Shown here: positions 33,411 to 40,365 of the stretch, piece by piece
How the letters are laid out: each line of letters starts with the position of its first letter
Numbering within the stretch: the stretch's first letter is position 1
NCBI GenBank assembly: GCA_025351925.1
Contig: JANXVC010000532.1
Span: forward strand, 1 to 41,893
Direction of reading: 5' to 3'
DNA from: Rhodospirillales bacterium
GTDB taxonomy: Bacteria; Pseudomonadota; Alphaproteobacteria; Acetobacterales; Acetobacteraceae
DNA: 41,893 nucleotides
Notes under the pieces: model-generated
What the model saw: the letters and a program-made list of their open reading frames with translations, nothing else
Databases searched by the model: none
Told to the model about the DNA's origin: nothing
Translations under genes and position numbers: made by a program

Positions 33411-34171
33411 GCGACGTTCGGATCACACGGGATGGGCATGTCGGGATCGCGGAGATCTGCCGCGCGCCGAACAACTACTTCGACAAGCCGCTGATCGCTG
33501 AGCTGGCGGCGGCGTTCGAGGGCTTCGACGCGGACCCGGACTGCCGCAGCATCCTGCTGGCGGCGGAGGGCCGCAATTTCTGCGCCGGGGCAGATTTCAG
33601 CTCGCCCGCGCGCGACACGGTCGGCGACCGGGACGGCGGACATCTGTATCAGCAGGCGGTACGGCTGTTCCGGACGGCCAAACCCATCGTGGCAGCGGTG
33701 CAGGGTGCGGCAGTGGGCGGTGGGCTGGGGCTGGCGATGGTGGCGGACTTCCGGGTGGCCTCGGCTGATTCGCGGTTCACCGCCAACTTCAACCGTCTCG
33801 GCTTTCATCCCGGCTTCGGCCTGAGCATCACGCTGCCGCGCGCGGTCGGCGAGCAGAAGGCGGCGCTGCTGTTCTACACGGGGTGGCGGATCGGCGGCGA
33901 GGAAGCGCACGCGATCGGGCTGGTGGACGTGCTGGCGCCCGCGGCGGAACTGCGGCAGGCGGCACTTGCCCTGGCGACCGAGATCGCCCAATCCGCCCCG
34001 CTCGCCGTCGCCTCCACGCGCCGCACCCTGCGCCGCGGCCTGGCCGAGGCGGTCGAGGCCATTACCGACCATGAGCTCACCGAACAGCAGCAGCATTTCG
34101 AGACGGCCGACTTTGCCGAAGGGGTAAAAGCGATGTCGGAACGGCGGTTGCCGAAGTTCTCGGGGCGGTGA
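33407..34171 (+). CDS. Crotonase-fold protein without the hydratase glutamates
   Basis: A 254-residue enoyl-CoA hydratase/isomerase family protein. The oxyanion-hole segments GRNFCAGADF and VQGAAVGGGLGLAM are conserved. At the positions of the two catalytic glutamates of classic enoyl-CoA hydratases it has Gly (GGGLGLAM in place of GGGCELAM) and Phe (RFTANF in place of FGQPE). It is therefore unlikely to be a simple hydratase and may be an isomerase, hydrolase or other crotonase enzyme. Its start overlaps the dehydrogenase stop (ATGA), so it acts in the same pathway. Confidence 0.88.
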   Translation: MSDVRITRDGHVGIAEICRAPNNYFDKPLIAELAAAFEGFDADPDCRSILLAAEGRNFCAGADFSSPARDTVGDRDGGHLYQQAVRLFRTAKPIVAAVQGAAVGGGLGLAMVADFRVASADSRFTANFNRLGFHPGFGLSITLPRAVGEQKAALLFYTGWRIGGEEAHAIGLVDVLAPAAELRQAALALATEIAQSAPLAVASTRRTLRRGLAEAVEAITDHELTEQQQHFETADFAEGVKAMSERRLPKFSGR

Positions 34172-34399
34172 GCGTGCTTGATCTCAGCGGCATCTCCGTG
34201 GCCGCTAGTCGTAGACGTCTGCGGCCGCCACAATCTGCCGGCAAATGGCGCTCGATCTCCATAGCGTCATGCAGGACACGGCCAACACGGATTTTCAAAC
34301 CTTCTGCCGGTCGGCGCGTACCCATACTGCCAAGCCAGCTTCTGCTTGCATTCCTAAAGCTAAGGCTCTATCTTACCGTTGTCTTACACAGGAATTGAC

Positions 34400-34681
34400 G
34401 TGGCTGCGACCGGCCTCACGACCACGATATCGACAAAGGGACAGGTAATCCTGCCCAAGGCGATCCGCGACCAAATGCAGTGGAATACTGGGACCCGGCT
34501 CATCGTGGAGCGCACGGCTGACGGCGTGCTCTTGAAGCCGCTGACGACCGCTTTTGCGCAAACCCGGCCAGAGGACGTTTTCGGTAGCCTCTCCTACGAG
34601 GGCAAGCCGAAGTCGGTTGAAGACATGGCGGCGGGGATCGCGATGGAGGCCAAGCGTCGGTATGCACGGGGTCGATACTAA
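34400..34681 (+). CDS. AbrB/MazE-type antitoxin
   Basis: A 93-residue DNA-binding antitoxin. The swapped-hairpin SpoVT-AbrB motif is TTTISTKGQVILPKAIRDQM, followed by GTRLIVERTADGVLLKP. The C-terminal helix (about residues 50-93) would bind the toxin. GTG 34400 is chosen because AGGA lies seven bases upstream; a TTG at 34379 is the longer alternative. It overlaps the toxin gene by 20 bases. By family, the complex represses its own promoter, which should lie in the 228-base gap upstream. Confidence 0.88.
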   Translation: MAATGLTTTISTKGQVILPKAIRDQMQWNTGTRLIVERTADGVLLKPLTTAFAQTRPEDVFGSLSYEGKPKSVEDMAAGIAMEAKRRYARGRY

Positions 34682-35051
34682 TATCATCGTCCGCTATCTC
34701 ACCGGCGACGACCCGGCCCAGGCAGCCGGGGCCCGCAGCGTGATCGGCCAGAAGCCAGTCTTTGTGCCAAGGACCGTCATACTGGAGGCGGAATGGGTGC
34801 TGCGCGGCGTCTATGAGTTTCCGTCAGAGAAGATCATCCCAGCGCTCCGTGCCCTGGCTGGTCTCCCCGGCGTGTTGGTTGAGGATGCTGTGCTGGTCGT
34901 CAAGGCAATGGACTGGGCCGAGGCAGGCATGGACTTTGCCGATGCCATGCATCTGGCGGCTTCGACCGAGTGCGAAGGCTTCCTGACTTTCGATAAGCGG
35001 TTCGCGCGTTCCGGAACGCGCCTAAGCGGCACGCCGATCACAGCACCATGA
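34662..35051 (+). CDS. vapC: PIN-domain (VapC-like) toxin ribonuclease
   Basis: A 129-residue PIN-domain protein. The acidic metal-binding residues are Asp5 (VDTNIIVRY), Glu42 (ILEAEWVL), Asp91 or Asp94 (MDFADAMHL) and Asp111 (LTFDKRFA). Such toxins cleave RNA (often tRNA or rRNA) when the antitoxin is lost. It overlaps the antitoxin, the arrangement typical of chromosomal toxin-antitoxin modules. The AbrB antitoxin rather than a RHH VapB is a common pairing for PIN toxins. Confidence 0.9.
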   Translation: MHGVDTNIIVRYLTGDDPAQAAGARSVIGQKPVFVPRTVILEAEWVLRGVYEFPSEKIIPALRALAGLPGVLVEDAVLVVKAMDWAEAGMDFADAMHLAASTECEGFLTFDKRFARSGTRLSGTPITAP

Positions 35052-35171
35052 CGAGTGCAAATCTCAGATCTGCGCCGCCCTTTGTCGTCTGATGGTCGAG
35101 ACCAGACCTGAATTAGTGGACTGCGAAGGCCGGACATGGGCTGACAGCATCAATTGAGCACGGCCACTCGT

Positions 35172-36368
35172 TTAAGTGCAGGCTGGGCTGATCGCCAGGA
35201 ACGCCTCCCTCGCGGCGACGCTGCCGACTGGGGCCAGGTAGTCCCAGGCAGCCCGACTCTCGCCAGGTGCCTTCACGCGATAGAGCGTCAGGTCGTGCAG
35301 CACCCGGCCATCCGCCCGCATGGTCGTGTCCGCACCGAAATAGCTTACCGGCATGGCCCGCATCGCCTGGCCGATCGCCAGCGCATCCCGCGTCCCGGCC
35401 TGCGCCATCCCGCGCAGGAAATGCGTCGCCGCGGCATAGACGTTGGCCTGGTTCTGCGTCGGCATCGCCTTGCGCTCCGCCCTGAAGCGCTGGCCGAAGG
35501 CGCGCGCGGCCGGGCTCTGGTCCCAATAGAAACTGGTCGGGAACCGCAGGCCCTGCGCCACCTCCAGCCCCAGCGCGTGGATATCGGTCAGATAGACCAG
35601 AAATCCCGCCAGCGTCTGTGGGCCGCCCGTCTGCATGCCGAACTCGGCTGCCTGCTTCAGCAGGTTGACCTGGTCGCCGCCCACGCTGGCCAATCCGATC
35701 ACCTGGGTGCCGGACGTCTTGGCCTGAATGAGCTGTGACGAGAAGTCGGTGTTGCCGATCGGGAACCGGGTGCCGCCCAGCACCTTGCCGCCGGCTGCCT
35801 CAATGACCTTGGCGGCCTCGTTCTGCAGCGCCTCGCCGAAGCTGAAGTTGACCGTGATGAAAAACCAGGTCTTGCCGCCGCCCTCGGTCAGCACCTTCGC
35901 GGTACCGGCGGCCATCGCATGCGTGTCGTCCGCCCAATGGCTGCTGACCGCGGCGCAGGTCTTCGAGGTGAACTCGGTGACCGCGGCGGCGGTGATCAGC
36001 ACCGTACGCGACTTCTCCCGCGCCACCTGCTGCACCGCGGCGGCGACCGGGGTGACGGGCAGGTCGGTGATGGCGTCCACGCCGCTGTCGTACCACTCGC
36101 GGGCGATGCTGCCGGCCACGTCCGGCTTGTTCTGGGTGTCGGCGCGAATGACCTCAACCGGGCGGCCCAACACAGTGCCGCCAAAATCCTGCACAGCCAT
36201 GCGCGCCGCCGCCACTGACCCGGCGCCGCCGCTACTGGCGTATGGACCGCTCTCGTCAGTCAACACGCCGATGCGGACCCGGGCATCCTGCGCGCGGGCT
36301 CGAAAGCTTCCCGTCAGCGCCGAGGCGCCGACCAGGACGGCCCGTCGTCCAAACCCCGTTGCACTCAT
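35172..36368 (-). CDS. Orphan ABC transporter solute-binding protein (LivK-like)
   Basis: A 398-residue exported binding protein of the type I periplasmic fold, with a signal peptide containing RRAVLVGASALTGSFRARAQ (Tat-like twin Arg). It has the LivK pattern RIGVLTDESGPYASSGG, FSFGEALQNEAAKVIEAAGG and QLIQAKTSGTQVIGLAS. No permease or ATPase genes are next to it, so it probably serves a transporter encoded elsewhere, perhaps the Liv-type importer at 20-25 kb. It is clearly different from that importer's own binding protein. The 120-base gap between its stop and the toxin gene shows nothing recognisable. Confidence 0.9.
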   Translation of the reverse strand: MSATGFGRRAVLVGASALTGSFRARAQDARVRIGVLTDESGPYASSGGAGSVAAARMAVQDFGGTVLGRPVEVIRADTQNKPDVAGSIAREWYDSGVDAITDLPVTPVAAAVQQVAREKSRTVLITAAAVTEFTSKTCAAVSSHWADDTHAMAAGTAKVLTEGGGKTWFFITVNFSFGEALQNEAAKVIEAAGGKVLGGTRFPIGNTDFSSQLIQAKTSGTQVIGLASVGGDQVNLLKQAAEFGMQTGGPQTLAGFLVYLTDIHALGLEVAQGLRFPTSFYWDQSPAARAFGQRFRAERKAMPTQNQANVYAAATHFLRGMAQAGTRDALAIGQAMRAMPVSYFGADTTMRADGRVLHDLTLYRVKAPGESRAAWDYLAPVGSVAAREAFLAISPACT

Positions 36369-36495
36369 CGAAGCTTCCCCGGTTTTGCCGGTATCCTAAC
36401 CGGTCAGCGACGCGGAAACAGAGATAAACTCACGGGCACGGCGACGCGGCCCAGGCAGCGAGCGCCTGCCGACCGGATCGCCGCCGCCATGTAAC

Positions 36496-36816
36496 CTACT
36501 CCGCCTTGCGGTGTCCCCGGCCGTGCTGCTCCTGCGTCAACTCGGCCTTGCGGTGCGCCGCCTCCTTTTCCGCTTTGCCCGCCGTCGCCGAGCTGGTGCC
36601 CTCCTCTGTCGTACCGTCGGCAGCCGCGCGCGAGCTGGCGGGCATGGGCTCGCCCTTGGCCTGCTTCGGAGCGGGCGCCTTGCCGCCCTCGTTCACCGTG
36701 GCATGACCGGCGCCGGCCTTCGCGCTGCCGGCCTGCTGGACCTCCTCCGCTTTCTGCGCCTTGGCGGAACGCGCGGTGCTGGTGTCGTTGTCGGATTTGG
36801 TTTTCTCGTGCGGCAT
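36496..36816 (-). CDS. Small hydrophilic Ala/Lys/Glu-rich protein
   Basis: A 106-residue protein with no hydrophobic segment, very rich in Ala, Lys, Glu, Gly, Ser and Thr, and without Cys, Trp, Tyr, Phe, Leu (apart from one) or Ile. It is probably intrinsically disordered, similar in style to small stress-induced hydrophilins (resemblance only). ATG 36816 follows GGAGAGG at a proper distance, which supports real translation. It lies downstream of the sigma/anti-sigma pair on the same strand with a 127-base gap. Confidence 0.7.
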   Translation of the reverse strand: MPHEKTKSDNDTSTARSAKAQKAEEVQQAGSAKAGAGHATVNEGGKAPAPKQAKGEPMPASSRAAADGTTEEGTSSATAGKAEKEAAHRKAELTQEQHGRGHRKAE

Positions 36817-36943
36817 GACGCCTCTCCGTTTTGGGGTGGGCGGTTAACACCTGTGCGGCGTCCGGGTTGCGCCCAGGCGGCAGTTGGCGCTCAAACGCAG
36901 CTTGGCTGCGCGAGGGCTGGCTGAGCGTCCCCCGCGTCGCAGG

Positions 36944-37690
36944 TCAGATTCGAAGTTGCCGGGATGCCTGCTCGGCGATGGCGCGTAGCTGGTCGTCGCC
37001 CGCCTCGCCGACGACGACGTAGGCATAGGCGCCGTCCAGCCATAGGGCCGTCCCCTGCGCGCCGTGCCGCTCCAGCTGCATCGGAGCCGCGGCTGCGGCA
37101 AGCTTCGCGATGCACAACGCCAGCGGCAAGCCTTGGGCGCGGGTATAGATCAGCTGCGCCACTGGGTGACCGTTCACCACGAGCATACGCGCGCCCGCGA
37201 AATGCAGACCCACGGCGACGAGGTCTGGCACCTCAAGGCGCCGGTCGAGCCGTTTGCCGAGCCAGCCCGTGATGTCGTCCATCCGGTCCGCAGGCACCTC
37301 GACCAGATGCCGCTCCTCCCGGGCATAGACGGCGTGGTACTCCGCCACCTCGTCGGCCAGCGTCGCCTGCGGCGGCACCGGCCTGCCTGCCCAGCCTGCA
37401 CCGCCGACAAACCCGGCCACGCAGGCCGCCAATGCCGCCCCCATCGCCCAGCCATAGCGCCGCGGCGCCCGGCGCAGCACGCATGGCGGCGCCGGCAGCA
37501 GCCGTTCGGCATCGGCCGCGTAGGCATGCTCGCCGCAGGCGGCACGCAGCAGGCCCGCAGTCTCCCTGTACAGCTCGACGGCCCGCTGCGCCCGCGGGTC
37601 GGTCGCGATCAGTTTCTCGACTTCACGGCTCGCCTCGGCGTCGAGCTCCCCGTCCACATAGGCGACCAGCAGGGCGTCGGTATCGCTCAT
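36944..37690 (-). CDS. Anti-sigma factor, transmembrane
   Basis: A 248-residue protein with an N-terminal anti-sigma domain (DALLVAYVDGELDAEASREVEKLIATDPRA), one membrane helix at about residues 80-100 (WAMGAALAACVAGFVGGAGW) and a C-terminal periplasmic sensor-like domain. The zinc-binding His-x3-Cys-x2-Cys of ZAS proteins is absent, so it is a non-zinc type. It overlaps the sigma factor by four bases (ATGA), which is the usual coupling of such pairs. It would hold the sigma factor inactive until a periplasmic or envelope signal arrives. Confidence 0.88.
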   Translation of the reverse strand: MSDTDALLVAYVDGELDAEASREVEKLIATDPRAQRAVELYRETAGLLRAACGEHAYAADAERLLPAPPCVLRRAPRRYGWAMGAALAACVAGFVGGAGWAGRPVPPQATLADEVAEYHAVYAREERHLVEVPADRMDDITGWLGKRLDRRLEVPDLVAVGLHFAGARMLVVNGHPVAQLIYTRAQGLPLALCIAKLAAAAAPMQLERHGAQGTALWLDGAYAYVVVGEAGDDQLRAIAEQASRQLRI

Positions 37691-38238
37691 CTCGCCCCTC
37701 CCATGGGGGAATGTGGCCGGGTGCGGGCCGGCAAGGAGAAGACGTTTGCAGCGTCTCCCGGGCTGCGTCCAGTCAGTGCTCCATGTAGTTCCTTCCGGCC
37801 GCGCGCCAGCCGGCTCATCACCGTGCCGATCGCGATGCCGAGCACGTCGGCCGCGTCCTTGTAGCTCAGGCCGTCCACGCAGACGAGCACGAGCACGGTG
37901 CGCTGCTCGGCCGGCAAGGTCGCCAGGGCGCGGCGCACCGCCTCCAGCGTCATGCGGGCCTCCGCCGCGCGCTCGCCGTCCTCGCCCATGGTGGCCTCCG
38001 CGGCCTCGATGCCGTCATGGCGCCGGATGCGCCGCCAGCGGATCTCGTCCGTCCAGCGGTTGCGCATGATTCCATACAGCCAGGCGTCGAGGCGCGAGCC
38101 GTCGCGTAGTTGATCGGCGCGGCGGATGGCGCGCTCGCAGGCGTCCTGGACCAGCTCATCGGCGTCGGTCGTCGATCCCGTCAGCGCGATGCCGAAACGC
38201 CGAAGTCGCGGCAGCAGCCCGATCAGGGCGGCGCGCAT
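37687..38238 (-). CDS. ECF-type RNA polymerase sigma factor
   Basis: A 183-residue sigma-70 family factor of the extracytoplasmic function class. Region 2 is DADELVQDACERAIRRADQLRDGSRLDAWLYGIMRNRWTDEIR-like sequence, and region 4 is LPAEQRTVLVLVCVDGLSYKDAADVLGIAIGTVMSRLARGR, with a helix-turn-helix. There is no region 1.1 or 3. ATG 38238 is preferred because GGGAGAGG sits just before it; ATG 38250 is possible (AGGA upstream). Its likely self-promoter is about 37 bases upstream of the first start codon. Confidence 0.9.
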   Translation of the reverse strand: MRAALIGLLPRLRRFGIALTGSTTDADELVQDACERAIRRADQLRDGSRLDAWLYGIMRNRWTDEIRWRRIRRHDGIEAAEATMGEDGERAAEARMTLEAVRRALATLPAEQRTVLVLVCVDGLSYKDAADVLGIAIGTVMSRLARGRKELHGALTGRSPGDAANVFSLPARTRPHSPMGGAR

Positions 38239-38284
38239 GTCCTCTCCCATATCAAGCTCGTCCTTTCGGCCCAGTCCTATGGAG

Positions 38285-38310
38285 GACGGATGAACTCATG
38301 GGATAGTCCC
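38285..38310 (-). promoter_or_regulatory. Candidate ECF-type promoter of the sigma gene
   Basis: On the minus strand GGGAC (38306-38310) and CGTC (38285-38288) are separated by 17 bases, the layout of ECF promoters (GGAAC then CGTC/CGTT). It lies 37-48 bases upstream of the possible sigma start codons, as expected for an autoregulated gene. Short motifs like this occur by chance, so it is a hypothesis. Confidence 0.4.
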
Positions 38311-38391
38311 GTCCAGCTCCGTAATATTTCATAGTGATCGAAGGCGCCTGCAGGGACAGCGCCGAACGCCGGTCGCTGTCCCTGGTCATAA

Positions 38392-39042
38392 TCAGCCGTT
38401 ATTATGCATATACAGATAGTTGTTGCCGCCAGCGTTGCCGGTGCTGACGCCAAACTTGGACTGCGCATCCGCTACCGACATGCCCGCAAAGGTGACCGAA
38501 GCGTTGACCCCGGTGCCGGCTCCCTTGATCTCGGCGTGCAGCGTGGCGCCCTTCGCGCCCTCGGCGCCTTCGTTCTCGCTCCAGCTCAACGTGCTGACGC
38601 CGGGCTGGTAGCCCCAGATCGTCACTGCGTCGCCGCGATGGAAGTTGACGACCGTGTCCCAGACCGTCTGGCCACCCCGGACGTCGGCAAAGAACGTGTC
38701 GGACCCGCCGTCGTCACCATGGCCGCCGGTCAGGAAGTTGGAACCGGCGCCGCCGTCCAGCACGTTGCTGCCGCTCATGGCCGAGATCGCGTCGTCGCCG
38801 TCGCCGCCGTGGATGAACACGTTCGCGGCGCCGGATGCCACGGACCGGCCGTCATGGCCGCTCCAGATATATTCGTGCTGGAGGTAACTCACCGGGCCGG
38901 CATAGGCCGTGCCGTCATCGGTGCCAGACCCGTGCGTGCCGCTGTCGGTCCAGGAAAAGTGACCGGATTGGTGCGCGGCGCCGCTCAGGTCATCCGCGGA
39001 TTTGGTCAGGCTGCCGGCATTGTTCGTTGTGCTGCTTGTCAT
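38392..39042 (-). CDS. Short RTX-type calcium-binding protein
   Basis: A 216-residue acidic, Gly/Ser/Asp-rich protein. Residues 79-112 are RTX-like nonapeptide repeats (GGDGDDAIS, GGAGSNFLTGG, GHGDDGG) which bind calcium in secreted proteins. Residues 114-213 (TVWDTVVNFHRGDAVTIWGY, then LSWSENEGAEG and ASVTFAGM) form the module shared with the protein at the left edge. No signal peptide, as expected for type I secretion. ATG 39042 is chosen because GGAG precedes it and upstream codons overlap the divergent promoter region. Function unknown: a secreted or cell-surface protein that may be exported by a transporter located elsewhere. Confidence 0.8.
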   Translation of the reverse strand: MTSSTTNNAGSLTKSADDLSGAAHQSGHFSWTDSGTHGSGTDDGTAYAGPVSYLQHEYIWSGHDGRSVASGAANVFIHGGDGDDAISAMSGSNVLDGGAGSNFLTGGHGDDGGSDTFFADVRGGQTVWDTVVNFHRGDAVTIWGYQPGVSTLSWSENEGAEGAKGATLHAEIKGAGTGVNASVTFAGMSVADAQSKFGVSTGNAGGNNYLYMHNNG

Positions 39043-39274
39043 CGTCTCGCTCCGTATCGTTGAGGTCGAAGTCCAGGCTCCCGCCCCGGCAGGCGTGCCG
39101 TGGTGGGCGTGGCTCAGGGGTCGCTGGTCCAGCTTGGCTAAAAAATACTCCAGCGCTCGTGAGGTGGCATAATTACGAGACGCGCCACGTATCGGTTTAT
39201 TCCAGACTAATTCGGAGCAGCGTCGGCAGGACGGTGCCGCAGCCAATGTGATATCGTCCGAAGCGAGTTTTGGA

Positions 39275-39856
39275 ATGGAGACGATCGTGCAGAGCTTGGG
39301 TATGACGGCGGGCGCAACGCCCGCCACACGGCGCCGCTTCGGCGGCACATGGCCGCAAAATCTCGCGGCGGTGGCCATCGGCAGCGCGCTGCTCGCCTTA
39401 TCCGCCCATGTGCAGGTGCCGTTCTGGCCGGTCCGGCTCTCGATGCAGAGTCTTATGGTGCTCGCCATCGGCGTCGCCTATGGCGGACGGCTCGGCACTG
39501 CGACGCTGCTCGCCTATTGCGCCGAGGGCGCGCTCGGCCTGCCAGTGTTTCAGGGCGGGGCGGGGCTCGCCTACATGGCGGGGCCGACCGGCGGCTACCT
39601 GCTCGGCTTCCTGCTCGCAGCCGCAGCCGTCGGCACGCTGGCGGACCGTGGCGCCATGCGGTCGCGGACGAGTATTGTCGCCGTGCTGCTGCTGGGCGAG
39701 GCGCTGATCTACCTGCCCGGCGTCGCCTGGCTGGCCGTGCTTTTCGGCCCCGCCAAGGCCGTGGCGTTCGGCCTCACGCCATTCCTGCCAGCCGAGGCGC
39801 TTAAGCTGGCGCTCACCGCCGCCGCAACGCCGTTCCTGCGCCGCCGGGCACACTGA
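39275..39856 (+). CDS. bioY: Biotin transporter substrate-binding membrane protein BioY
   Basis: A 193-residue membrane protein, five or six helices, of the S-component type that imports biotin. The family motifs are visible: VQVPFWPVRLSMQSLMVL (vitamin-contact helix), AEGALGLPVFQGGAGLAYM and GPTGGYLLGFLLA. No ECF ATPase or BioN/BioM genes are next to it, so it may work alone or with a shared energiser. ATG 39275 is chosen; an in-frame GTG at 39248 is possible. It is divergent from the RTX gene across a 232-base gap (39043-39274) in which I find no clear regulatory site. Confidence 0.93.
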   Translation: METIVQSLGMTAGATPATRRRFGGTWPQNLAAVAIGSALLALSAHVQVPFWPVRLSMQSLMVLAIGVAYGGRLGTATLLAYCAEGALGLPVFQGGAGLAYMAGPTGGYLLGFLLAAAAVGTLADRGAMRSRTSIVAVLLLGEALIYLPGVAWLAVLFGPAKAVAFGLTPFLPAEALKLALTAAATPFLRRRAH

Positions 39857-39903
39857 GCGCCGGACATCGGCACTGGCCAGCCGCGGCAGGGAGCAACCGA
39901 GCG

Positions 39904-40365
39904 GTGCCGATCCCAGCAAGCCATCCAGTGCCGGACATCGGACGGTTCCTGCTCGGCGCCTGGCAGCTGACACGGCTGGGATGGAACGGCGTTCCAGCGC
40001 GGACCATGCGGCTGCGCGGCACAGCACGTTTCTCCGCCTGCGCCGCGGGACTGCTGTTTGAGGAACGCGGCACGATGACGGTTGGCGCCTATGTGGGCGA
40101 GGCCGCGCGGCGCTACCGCTTTCACGTCGAGCGGCCCGGCACGGCGATCGTCTGCTTCGAGGGTGGCGAGCCTTTCCACCCGCTGAACCTCGAAACCGGC
40201 CTCGCGCATGTTCGGCACGACTGTCCGCCCGATCACTATGAAGGCCGCTACCGCGTGCTCACTCCGGCGTGCTGGCTGCTGAGCTGGCAGGTGACCGGCC
40301 CACGCAAGGACCACAGGATCACCAGCCGCTTCACCCGATCGGCCGACCCGCTGCTCAGTCGCTGA
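39904..40365 (+). CDS. DUF6314-family protein
   Basis: A 153-residue protein of the small beta-rich family recalled as DUF6314 (DIGRFLLGAWQLTR start, then GLLFEERGTM, RRYRFHVERPG and GRYRVLTPACWLLSWQVTGPRKDHRI). No enzymatic motif is obvious. It is 47 bases after bioY in the same direction, so it is probably expressed with it and may be linked to biotin use (context only). Start is GTG 39904. Its last 11 bases overlap the convergent kinase gene. Confidence 0.8.
   Translation: MPIPASHPVPDIGRFLLGAWQLTRLGWNGVPARTMRLRGTARFSACAAGLLFEERGTMTVGAYVGEAARRYRFHVERPGTAIVCFEGGEPFHPLNLETGLAHVRHDCPPDHYEGRYRVLTPACWLLSWQVTGPRKDHRITSRFTRSADPLLSR

Noticed and set aside
34077-34325. Minus-strand open frame with HDAMEIERHLPADCGG before the antitoxin
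   Set aside because: It overlaps the end of the crotonase gene, has no clear ribosome binding site and matches no family I can name; at best a degraded fragment.
39859-39941. Repeated GCCGGACATCGG between bioY and the DUF6314 gene
   Set aside because: Two copies only, one inside coding sequence; no wider repeat structure.
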